Positions 48,019 through 59,000 of a stretch of DNA of 64,000 bases are shown here, piece after piece (position 1 is the first letter of the stretch; each line of letters begins with the position of its first letter). The stretch is from positions 34,640,501 to 34,704,500 of the forward strand of contig CM074865.1 in assembly GCA_037501455.1 (NCBI GenBank), in the 5' to 3' direction. A model generated the notes under the pieces. It searched no databases. It was not told the DNA's origin and was given only the letters and a program-made list of their open reading frames with translations. The position numbers and the translations under genes are program-made. The DNA comes from Lantana camara (lineage: Eukaryota; Streptophyta; Magnoliopsida; Lamiales; Verbenaceae).

Positions 48019-51000
48019 TCCTTAAGTGGTATCAGAGCCCGGCTGCAAAACCGGTGTTCTTGAGTCATGTTTGAGTCAGTTAGGTCGCACGGCGAAGGAA
48101 CAACTTGTTAATGTGTACATTGCATCGATTTGGCATGAATATTTGATACTAATTGTTGGAAATTGCTTAATACATGTATATAATCTACTCTCTCATTTAG
48201 TTGCTTTAAATGTTGCATTCTGCATTCTATGTGCATTGATTCATTTAACTACGTGCCATAAGCATACACTAATCTCCATGCATCCATATTTGAGTTGATC
48301 TTTTTGATATAGGCTACTATCATGCAAACAAAGCTACAATTCACACTAACTACAATTGACAAAGTAACTTGAAGGTCGAGTGTTCAAATTCCACGACTTG
48401 CACAATGGAACTACCTATCATGGCTCGTATCATGGGAGGAAGCTTGGATCACGGGAAGGTTCATCAATCATGCCCCACCTACAAACCTTGAAGGTTCTCA
48501 ACATACAAGAATTGCAAAGACTCAAGTTCTAACTTGAGGGATGCGTGAGACAACGAGAGGGGTGTGGAACTCTTCACCACCCCGATTTTGAAGACATTTA
48601 ATATAAGATTAAATGCTCCAAGGTTCACCGTTGAAGCTCCGAGTTTGGAATGGTTGGATGATTGGAAGACCAAATTGGGAAGCTTCAAGGGATCGGATGC
48701 AAGATGTGTTAAAAAGGTTCGACTCAACTCAGATGCAAGGATTGGGAGCCGCTAATCATAAAGCTCACTATGAGGTCAAATATAGAAGCTCACTTGATAC
48801 GAATATAAGCGTGGGACAACAAATGGACGCAAGGCAAAGAGACTTATGAGCATCGAGGAATACAAATCGCGTCGTCTTCTTGGAACTTTGGAACATGGAG
48901 ACATCAAGAAGCAAACAAGAATGGAAAGCGTTATCATGGGTGAATTATGCGCGTAGATCGGAAACAAAGGATAAGCTAAAGGAACTTTAACCGGAGAGGA
49001 CATCAAGATGAAGATTCGGACGACCTTTAGAGGTCGATGCTTGGAAGTACGTTGAGGTGTAAACTCCATTGACAAAGAAGACCTTGGGTTCAAGAATAGC
49101 ACGTTCGGGCCATGGGATATACAAATGGATGCAAGAAGATTAGGGAGATTCAAAAACCATAGGAAGCTAAGGAGTTATCAATGTCTCCAAAGAAAGTTAC
49201 AATTATGGGAATGAGGAACGCGTCATCAAGCTAAAAGCTTACCACCTCGGTGACAGGTTCTGCATATTCATGGCATGAGCATCATGCATCGATTTTAATT
49301 AGTTGCTTTCTTTATCTATATGTACGTTTATGTTTAATTAATATAATTGCTCCAATGTGTTGCATCGTTGCATCTTTAACTGTTTACTATGTGCATTGGC
49401 ATGTTAATCCAACATGCATGGCTTAGTGTTTAATTGATAGGGAATGGCTCCACCTTGTTTATCAAGCGATTCTTTGATCAAGGCTTACTCGAATCAAGAC
49501 GAGAAGAATAGTCGGGTTATATCTTGGGAGTTCCGGGCATATAGCTTAGCTAGCACAATCTACACCGAAGAAACTAAGTTGAAGAGTTTTGGAGAAACCG
49601 TAATCTCAGAGGCGAAGTAACGAATTCAACTAAAATTTCCAAATAATGGAGCATTGATTAGGAAATAATGTAAATCCTTTTTGATCCTTGAAGGGATTAC
49701 CTTTAGTTGAAAGAATGGAAATACAAGAGGGGATTAAATTAGTCTAGATTTCAAGAAGAGCAAGAAAGAGAAAAGTTGGGGATTAGAAGGAAGTAATTAT
49801 TGAAGGGTTTGAATTGAACCTTAGGAGTGAATTAAAGAAACAAAAGTGGCTCAGCAAAAATTTCAATGAAAGAAGGATTCATGGAGTTTGACATGTAAGA
49901 GCAAAAATTTTAAGGGGGAGAGCACGACCGAGAGGTGAATTGGAGGATGGGAGTGGTGCTCGAATGAATATGTTAGGAGTAATGATAGGGATGCAAATTA
50001 AGGAGAATCTGGAAGTCCTAAGGGTGGTGATTAGGAATGAATAAGACGGTGGTTATAGTTAAACTGTTAAGAGAGAAGCTACGTATAGAATTCTGATCTG
50101 GAGGTGATGGAATCATAAGAGAGTTTCTATGAACTTCTAAGTTAGAATTAACAAGGGAAAACCGAATCAAGCTATCACATAAGGGGATGGTGTCGATCAA
50201 GATTTATTCAATAAAGTATGCAGGGGTCCGAGACAATATTATTAAGTTATCGATTATATCAAACGTGATCCAGAAGGAAACTTAAGAAGGGACCAAATAG
50301 AAAAGGATGATAATTGGAAGATTACTTCAAGCTTCAAGAATCATCAAGAACCTTCTATCTTCGGTTAAGGAAATATGGGACCAGTTATCGAATATAACAT
50401 TGAGGGGGTCAAAGGGAATGAATGGATAATAGGAACGGAAGGTGGGAAAAGATTTGTGTTGAGAGAGACTATAAGAATAAACATCGTAAGGTCGGGATCG
50501 AATCATCAAGTTTGCCCAGAGTGGTTATCCTCGGGGATATGTTGAGCACCGATTTGGATAAGGATTGAAGAAGTTGGGTAGCAGTACAAGTTAGAAAGGA
50601 TCTAAGAATATACTCCTTAAAGAATTCATCAATCGCTTCACCGGGGAACCCTGAAGAGGTTCAAGACAAGCTGGGCACTGAGTTACATTCAGGACAGATC
50701 ATACCTTGGACAACGACAACTCACAAATCTGAATTTTGCAACTACGGTGAACGGTACTTATAGCATTCATGATACATGTATCCATGCGAATTTAACCTAC
50801 ATAATCTTTATATTAGGTGCTTTGATCTTGTACTGTGTTAAATTACTTGGAGTAATTGAAAATCAATGTGGGTGACGTTTATTACTTGCTTTGGGTGCCT
50901 TACGTGATTTTAAATTTGGTTTTGCATGAGTTCCTTGGGAGTATTGGAGAGTTCCTTGTTTTATTTTCGGTTGAGAGACGGGGTGCTCTCTTTGTTTGTA

Positions 51001-51250
51001 AGAGACGGGGATTCTCTTATTTTTATTTGAGAGACGGGGTACTCTCTTTACTTGCGAGAGACGGGGTTCTCTCATTGCTGCTAGAGAGACGGGGCTCTCT
51101 CCTTGTTGCTTGCGAGAGACGGGGTTCTCTCATTGCTGCTCGAGAGACGGGGCTCTCTCCTTGTTGCTTGTGAGAGACGGGGAATCTCTCATTGTTTGTT
51201 TTCAGGCGTGTTGTGAATCCGAGGACGGATTCTTTTTAAGGGGGAGAGAT
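48019..51250 (+). other. non-coding interior 2 of element B
   Basis: Primer site TGGTATCAGAGC at 48027-48038 (consensus here), then CGGCTGCAAAACCG. It is collinear with interior 1 with few substitutions, has a single copy of the 35-bp unit (49377-49411), and no coding domain. It ends with the polypurine tract AAGGGGGAGAGAT just before 51251. Confidence 0.8.
50973..51190 (+). repeat. GAGAGACGGGG hairpin repeats, 8 units
   Basis: Same array as at 43921-44080, with two more units. The pair of a TTCTCTC unit and a CTCTCTC unit is duplicated. Unit 3 here is GAGAGACGGGGTACTCTC, where the first array has GAGTGACGGGG. Confidence 0.85.
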
Positions 51251-54097
51251 TGTAACGCCCCAGTTTTTCAGTTAAAATAATGTGGCGAATTTGTTTATAA
51301 ATTGCGCAATTTAATTATTTAATTATATGATTAATTGTTTATAAATGTTTATATTTGATTTAAACTATAAACTATTGTTATTTTAATTTAATTCATTTTA
51401 TTTTACTTTGATAGTTAGTGTTTAAATCCTTAATTAAGGTTTCATGTTACCTTAACTATTTCGGTAATTCTGTTAATTAATTTCAACATGTTATTAGTTG
51501 GTTTTAATTTAATTAAAATGGAATTTAAGTTTTAGTAATTAATTTATAACGTTATGAATTCATTATTGCGCATGAGTGTTCTATTTGGGCTTCGTTCCTA
51601 TATGTAATGATATCGGAATGGTATGGAAATTTAGTATGTCGTAAATATGTGTGTTATGAACATGCCTATATGCTCGGTTTATGTTTTCGGATTCATTTGA
51701 CGTGTTAACGAATTTAATTTGATTTGTGGAACCAAGTCGGGGGCTAACGAGCAATTAGCGCACCCTTGGTTCCGTACGTGATATCTTGAGCTCGAGAATT
51801 CGGATTCAAATTCTGTCACCTCCGTTGCCTTCGTATCGATGATTCGGAGACAATGGAACAAGCCTCATACCTTTTTGAAATCATTAAGACCTTCGAAATC
51901 CAACCGTAACGGACAACTCGTGCAAGAAGAGCTCCTTTTGTTGACTAGTCTTCATGGTGGGACCCTTTTTACTCAACCTAACCTAACCAAAGCTTAACCA
52001 TGAATTTTGTACCTTGAGTTAAGCCCTTTCTTCTCCCTTTTAACCAAAGCTTAACCATGAATTTTGTACCTTGAGTTAAGCCCTTTCTTCTCCCTTTCTT
52101 CTCCCTTTTAGTAGCAAAAACCGAACCAAACCTCCCTCATTGCTGCTACATCTGATCGAGATAGAGGAAGAGAGAAAAGGAAGAAAAACCCTTGGCCATT
52201 CTTGTGATTTTGAGCTCAAATCACCTCCCTTCTTCTTCTAATCTTCAAGGTATGAATATTTTTGTCTTCTCTACTCTATTATGCTTGATTTCATCTATTT
52301 AATACATGATTTGGATCAGATTTGATTAGGGTTTGAGTGATGAGTTTGGTATGAACTTTTAGGGATTTTGTTCTTGTGACCTATTTGCTTGTGTAGCTGA
52401 TTTTCTTGCTTATACATGATTATATGAGCTTGTTTCTTGGCCTATTTCTTTCCTAACTGATAGTATATTATGTTAGGAGGATTTTATCTCTTGACCCTTT
52501 GATGAAATTATGAGATATGGAACTCCAAACTTGATGATCAAACTGCTTCCCCTGTTTTTCGAACTGCTGCTGCTGATTTTGCTTTGTTGCTTGATCAAAT
52601 GATCTTCTTTTCGTGTGAATTTGCATGGATATTATGTACACTCATTGCTCTATATGTTAACATTCATGTTTCAAGTATTTGGCCTGTTCTTATGCATGAT
52701 CTATGACAGACTTGTTGCTGTTGCAATTATGTGGTTGTTGGTCACCCTAATGTGCTTTAATTTGTGCCATTTTGAATGTATATGAAGTATATTAGTTTTT
52801 TAGTATGTTAGCATGCTTTCCCCAAGGTTTCAGATCCAAATTCAAGCCCTAAGTACTTGATCAAGGCCTGATTGAACCAATAGGGCTCTTATGTATGTTT
52901 TTGGCGACCCAGTTTTGCCGCATGATTTAAATGCTCATAATGTGTGATTTAGCCTTTTCACTCTAAATGCAATATGTTCCTTACATGCTAAATATGTTGT
53001 ATATTAAGTTTCATAGCCTTTGTAGTTGATTTGGTATGCTTTTGGATTAATTTTGTATGGGTTCAGTTTTACCGGTATAGCCATGTGTGCGAGTTTGGTT
53101 CTGTACCGTGACACCCCCGTGTCTCATTTACACTAAGGTGTGAGACACGGGCGTGTCACACCTTCTGGGCAGGTCTGTACTGAGCCACGGCCGTGGCTCA
53201 GTTTAGTTAAGGAAGGTGACACCCCCGTGTCCCTTCCCTTGCGCAGTCCTTGTTGCTTCCTTTTCCGTTTTTGGTTTGTTTCACCTCTCTAATGACTTTA
53301 TCTCCTTTGGTGTTGAACTATGAACTTGTTTTGCTTTGTGAGAGGAGTATTGTGATTTAATTTCATGGCATTTGGATGAGTTTTAGGCATGCTTTTGCTT
53401 AATGCCGTTTATGTGTGTTTATATGTCGTTTATGAATCGCGTAACTCATTTTCTATATCATATGATTCCTTCTTGTTGTCAAACCTTGGAAACATGCTAT
53501 CTTATGTAATATGAGGTATGTAGTAGCATTTTGGGAAAGCTTGAATATGTACTATGCTCCTATTTGAATTCTTGAATTAATTTGATTGGAGATATGAATT
53601 GATGAATTTGAATGAAAATGAATGAATGAGTGAATGACTTGGTTATACGATTTAAATGCCTTAATAATGCACATGAACATTTTCATGACATAATATCATC
53701 TTTATGCATTCATATCATGCTTGTGCATTGTCGTGCGTCTTATATGGTTCATCTTGAGTCTTGAGTCTCACGAGCATGTCATGTTGTCTTTTGTACAGTT
53801 TATCCCCAGGGTGGAGAGATCTTGATCCTTCGGGCACTTGGTAACTCGTATCCTTGTTTCGTCTTGTACCAGGTGAGGGTGTTTTTGTTTTAGCTATGTA
53901 ACAAACCCTACAACCCTTATGTGAAAAGCTTTGGCCAAAACCTTATGATTATATATATATGTTACTTTTAAAGTAAAGTCATCGAGTAAATATTGATCGA
54001 GTAAACCCTTTTCAAATGATTTATGATTATGTTATGTACTTATGAATTGATATGTTTGGCGAGACACATTTATGATTTATGATTGTATGGGCCCCGG
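51251..54097 (+). repeat. LTR B3, truncated by element C
   Basis: Starts TGTAACGCCCCAG and stops at GGGCCCCGG, where element C begins. It is more diverged than B1 and B2: a 57-bp tandem duplication at 51985-52098, and a deletion of about 35 bp near 52681 (compare 38417-38454). Donor 52250; mini-exon 53799-53872. The rest of the LTR should lie beyond the window, after C. Confidence 0.85.
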
Positions 54098-54483
54098 TGT
54101 TGGAAAACACGAATCAGAAAGCAGCGGAATTTAAAAAATTTTTCCAACAAAAGGACCTTGAACTCGCAATCGTGTAACCAAATTCATATAGATAGAAAAC
54201 TTACTTTTCTTTTATTCTTTCTTGAAGCGTTTCAAGCCACCCAAGAACGCTCTTCTCGCGGCTTGATCCCCTCTCCTTTGGTAAAGCTCGAATCTTCAAA
54301 CTTCTAACTTGAAGTCTCTAGAGAAAGTCCACCAACTTGATCACAATCTAACTAGTAAGGATGCTAGTTCTCTAGTTAGTGTTTAGGCTTAACCTAGGGT
54401 TTAATTTAATCTTGGAGAAAGGAAGGTGTTCAACACATGAACCAAGAATTGTCAATTAGCTCTAAAGGGGAGCATGAGCTCCC

Positions 54484-54493
54484 CTATATATAG
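54484..54493 (-). promoter_or_regulatory. TATA box of the C LTR
   Basis: CTATATATAG, palindromic. Transcription toward lower coordinates from about 54455 would leave an R-U5 of about 350 nt. The other copy is at 62643-62652. LTR D has CCATATATATAT at the same place. Confidence 0.5.
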
Positions 54494-54821
54494 GAAAGGG
54501 GAGGGGCGGCCGAACCTAGTCCTAATGGACAAAGGATTTGGTCCCTCTCTCTCCTATTACTTGATTATCAAGTATTTTCCAACTTTGACTTTGAATTCTA
54601 ATTCTAGTCAACTTTTAAGAGAGCCCAAAAAATATCCAAACTATTTTGGATAATTTTATACTTTATTTATTATAAAATAAATAACTTATTTTTTATCTAA
54701 TTAATTAATTCGTAATTAATTAACTAGATTATTTTCTCCAAAATTAGACTTTCTTTTTAATTCAAAATTAAACCAAAGTCTATTAAATAATTAACACATT
54801 AATTATTTAACATCACATAAT

Positions 54822-54890
54822 CACGTGTGGCACACGTGTCTTAATGACACGTGTCCAATCACGTGAGCCACACGTGTGATTTCACACGTG
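54822..54890. promoter_or_regulatory. cluster of six CACGTG (G-box) sites in the C LTR
   Basis: CACGTG occurs at 54822, 54833, 54848, 54860, 54871 and 54885, spaced 11-15 bp. In the 5' LTR copy (62981-63049) the third is changed to CAAGTG. G-boxes bind plant bZIP and bHLH factors (ABA, light, stress). The cluster is about 330-400 bp upstream of the TATA box in the transcribed orientation, a typical enhancer position. Confidence 0.75.
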
Positions 54891-56054
54891 TGGAACCCCT
54901 TAGGCTCGATTAACTCGTTTAATCATTTTTAAGCCTCAACTCATGTAACCAAGTTGTTGTGTGTGACCCTCTAGGTTCTCAATTCAATTAGCAGTGACCC
55001 TAATTAATTAATTCACTAATTAATTAATCAGTCCACAGATTAAACGACCATAGTCTAGCAACAGGTGTTTAACCCCTAGCTGAATTGGAATGTTCGGATT
55101 CGACAGAACCTTTAAGTCATTGATTCATGTGAGATACAATCCTCCTACTTACTATCTCTCAACCAAGATCTAGGGCAAGGGAATAATCAGAACCCTAATA
55201 ATCCGGTCTTAAAGCTAAGTGCATTTCATATCCATTTGATCTCAATCCAAGAAACCCTTTTCTTGATGTCTTGATCTACTGCCTTGGCCAAGGACTCCAT
55301 ATGGCATATGAATGACTTACACAATAAGAGATCACCTTGCAAATGCAAGTGTAGGTCCTTTCTTGATTCTCATTCACTTTCATGAATCACTTGTGCAGCC
55401 CCAGCATAAGCCTTGAATCAGTTGTCTAAGGCGACACCCTTTAAAGCTTATACCAAAGACTACAGAGTTAACTCATAAAGTAACATGGAACCTCAAGTCT
55501 AAGGATCAATTAATCACATCAATGACTCGTGAGATATTTCCTAATCTGGAAGTTTCCATTTCCTGAAATAGAAACTTCCTTTCCCATTTAGGAATGTTCT
55601 CACACGGGGCACCTCAGTGAACTTACTTATTAAAGTAAGCACCCTCATGTATCACGCACGTATCAACTATACACTTTGCACCTCCATGAAACAAGGTGGT
55701 CCTTCTTAAGGGCGTGATCCCACAAGCAAGCCTTAGAGGAGTCAGGTTGACACTCCCACTGTCTGTAGGACTCATCGGCTTGGAGTATTTTACTAATCAT
55801 GACTTATGTGATATAGGGCTCGTTTCATGAACCATTTCACCCAAATGGTAGAGTCCTAAAGTCATAAGGATTAGGGGAGTTCTCATACATGCACAGCTAA
55901 AGTAAACGCATACCAAACAAGAGCATATAAAGAAGTGTTGCCTCAATTCGTTATTTCATTCAAAGATTGTCTGTGATTACAATAAGGAAAAGCACAAAGC
56001 GGATATACAATCGGCTTTCTAGGGCACTATTCCTAACAATCTCTCACTTGCCCG

Positions 56055-59000
56055 TCAAAGCCATTCTAAAGCTACTCTAAGTCCCATCTTCTGAAGATGA
56101 CCTTGAAAAGCTTCTCGACTAAGGGGTTTAGTAAGTGGATCTGCCACGTTCTCTGCTGATGTGACCCTCTCAATTTGCACATCTCCTCTTTTGATAATAT
56201 CACGGATTAGGTGATACTTCCTCATAATGTGCTTGGTGCGTTGGTGAGATCTTGGTTCTCTTGCTTGAGCAACCGCCCCAGTGTTGTCACAAAACACAGT
56301 AATGGGGTCTTTCATGCTAGGAACAACATTCAACTCTTGAATGAAGTTTCTTATCCAAACACCTTCCTTAGCTGCATCATTTGCAGCTAAGTATTCGGCC
56401 TCAGTGGTCGAATCTGCAGTGGTTGTCTGCTTGGAACTCTTCCAACTCACTGCTCCGCCGTTTAGGCAGAAAATGTATCCTGACATTGACTTAAAATCAT
56501 CTAAGTTAGATGCAAAGCTTGCATCGCAGTATCCTTCGACAGTAAGATCTTTCTGACCTCCGTAAACTAAGAATAAATCTTTAGTGCTTTTCAAGTACTT
56601 AAGAATATTCTTCACGGCAGCCCAGTGACCATCTCCAGGGTCAGATTGGAAACGACTTGTTACACTAAGTGCATAAGCCACATCCGGTCGAGTACATAAC
56701 ATTGCATACATTATGCTACCTATTGCTGATGCATAAGGTGTATGAGTCATTCTCTCCTTCTCAAGGTTAGTCTTAGGACACATCTTCTTTGAAAGACATG
56801 TTCCTACACTCATAGGAAGGTTCTTAACCTTTGCTGACTCCATATTGAATCTCTTCAATACTTTGTCAATGTACATCGACTGTGATAGTCCTATTAACCT
56901 TCTAGATCTATCTCTATAGATTTTAATTCCAAGGATATAGGACGCATCACCAAGATCTTTCATCTCGAATTGGTTCGATAACCATAACTTAGTCACTTTC
57001 ATGTCATCTTTCGAATTCCCAATAAGAAGGATGTCATCAACATAAAGTAGTAAGAATTGCACTGAGGTCTCCAATTCCTTTCTATACACACATGATTCAT
57101 TCGAAATTTGCATGAAGCCAAAAGCTTTGACCGATTCATCAAATCGAATGTTCCAATTCCTAGAAGCCTGTTTCAATCCATAGATTGATCTTTGGAGTTT
57201 GCAAACCTTTTGCTCACTCCCACTGAATGTGAAACCTATGGGTTGCTCCATATAAATGTCTTTGTCAATGTCACCATTGAGAAAGGCAGTTTTCACATCC
57301 ATTTGCCATATCTCATAGTCATAATATGCAGCAATGGCAAGCATGATCCGAATAGACTTTTGCATTGCAACTGGTGAAAAGGTTTCATCAAAATCCACGC
57401 CGGGTCTCTGAGTGAATCCTTTTGCAACCAGTCTTGCTTTGTAGGCTGCAATGCTTCCATCAACTCCAAGCTTTCTCTTAAAGATCCATTTGCAACCTAT
57501 GGGTTTGACCCCATCAGGCAAATCTACCAAGGTCCAAACTTGGTTGGAGTTCATGGAATCCATTTCGGATTTCATGGCTTCTATCCACTGTTCAGAGTCA
57601 GAATCCGAAAGTGCCTCCTCATATGTTAAAGGATCATTATCCTTTTGAGAGATTTCATGGAAGAATCCATACCATCTCTCCGGCTGTCTAGGAGTACGTT
57701 CAGAACGCCTTAGAGGAGGGTTTTCGTGTGTATCGAAATTCGTGATTGGTTGTAGTTGATCAGAGTGGGACGTTTCTTCAGTGGGTGGTGTGGGGTCATT
57801 CTGTACTTCTTCTAATTCTATGATCTTGCCCTTCTTTTCTTTAAGGAACGGTTCCTCAAGAAAAGTGGCATTTCTAGAAACAAACACCTTTTGTTCAGAT
57901 TGATCATAGAAGTAGTATCCTATGGATTCCTTAGGATAACCTACAAAGTAGCATAAGTTAGAACGAGATTCTAACTTATCTCCCATTGTCCTCTTCATGT
58001 AAGCAGGACAACCCCAAATTCTTAAGTAAGAATAACTAGGGATTTTACCATGCCACATTTCATAGGGCGTTTTAGGGACTGACTTAGAGGGAACTAGATT
58101 CAAAATCTTTGCTGCACTTTCTGGGGCATAACCCCAGAAAGAAGGTGGTAAGTCAGTGAAACTCATCATGGAACGAACCATATCAAGTAGGGTTCGATTC
58201 CTTCTCTCAGAAACTCCATTAAGCTGAGGAGTTCCCGGAGGAGTCCACTGAGAGATAATCCCATTATCTTTGAGATGATTAAGGAATTCTTCACTAAGAT
58301 ACTCGCCTCCTCGATCAGATCGAAGTGCTTTGATCTTGTGACCAGTTTGGTTCTCAACCTCCTTTTGAAATTCTAAGAATTTCTCAAAAGCTTCAGATTT
58401 ATACTTCATTAAGTATACATAACCATACCGACTAAAGTCATCAGTAAAGGTTATGAAATACTGATGATTGTTTCTTGTGCTTACACTAAGCGGTCCACAA
58501 ACATCAGTATGGATCAAATCCAAAACCTCAGTGGCACGTTCCACAGTTCCTTTAAAAGGAACTTTGGACATCTTTCCTTTGAGACAGGATTCGCAAGAAG
58601 TTAACTCTTTGAGATCATTTTCAGAGAATGATCCTAAAGTGTTTATCTTGCTAATTCTGTTCTTGGAAATGTGTCCTAATCTAGCGTGCCATAAGGGAGC
58701 TGAAACTTTGTCATCTCTCTTACGCTTCGTTTCTCGTTGTATATTCATGATATTGATATTTTGAGTTAGGTAAAGTCCATTACTTAGAGTACCGATGTGA
58801 ACGGAAGAGTTGTTCCGTTTGATAAAATATTTACCATTCTTAATATAAGTCTCATAACCTTCACAATCTAATATTGGAACTGAAATTATATTACGAATAA
58901 TGCTCGGTACATAAAGGACTTTATTTAATACCAACTCAAAACTACCTAAATCTAATCTAATTGTGCCTAAAGCTCGAGCTTCAACGTTTGAGCCATCGCC

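Larger units (their letters stand above)
37053..54097 (+). mobile_element. Element B: tandem LARD-like gypsy element (LTR-int-LTR-int-LTR)
   Basis: Three LTRs (37053-40931, 44141-48018, 51251-54097 truncated) alternate with two non-coding interiors (40932-44140 and 48019-51250). The period is about 7.1 kb. Interiors and LTRs are almost the same between repeats. No gag or pol motif is found in any frame. Primer site, polypurine tract and LTR ends (TGTAACGCCCC ... GTGCTACA) are like those of A and A2, so it is a non-autonomous derivative probably mobilised by such elements. The third LTR is cut by element C. Target duplications cannot be seen. Confidence 0.9.
54098..56038 (-). repeat. 3' LTR of element C
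   Basis: 1941 bp. On the minus strand it runs from TGTTAGGAATAGTGCCCTAG to CGTGTTTTCCAACA. A TATA box (CTATATATAG, 54484-54493) and a G-box cluster (54822-54890) lie within it. The polypurine stretch GCAAGTGAGAGAT (minus strand, 56039-56051) abuts it. LTR D at 7616 is an older relative. Confidence 0.95.
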
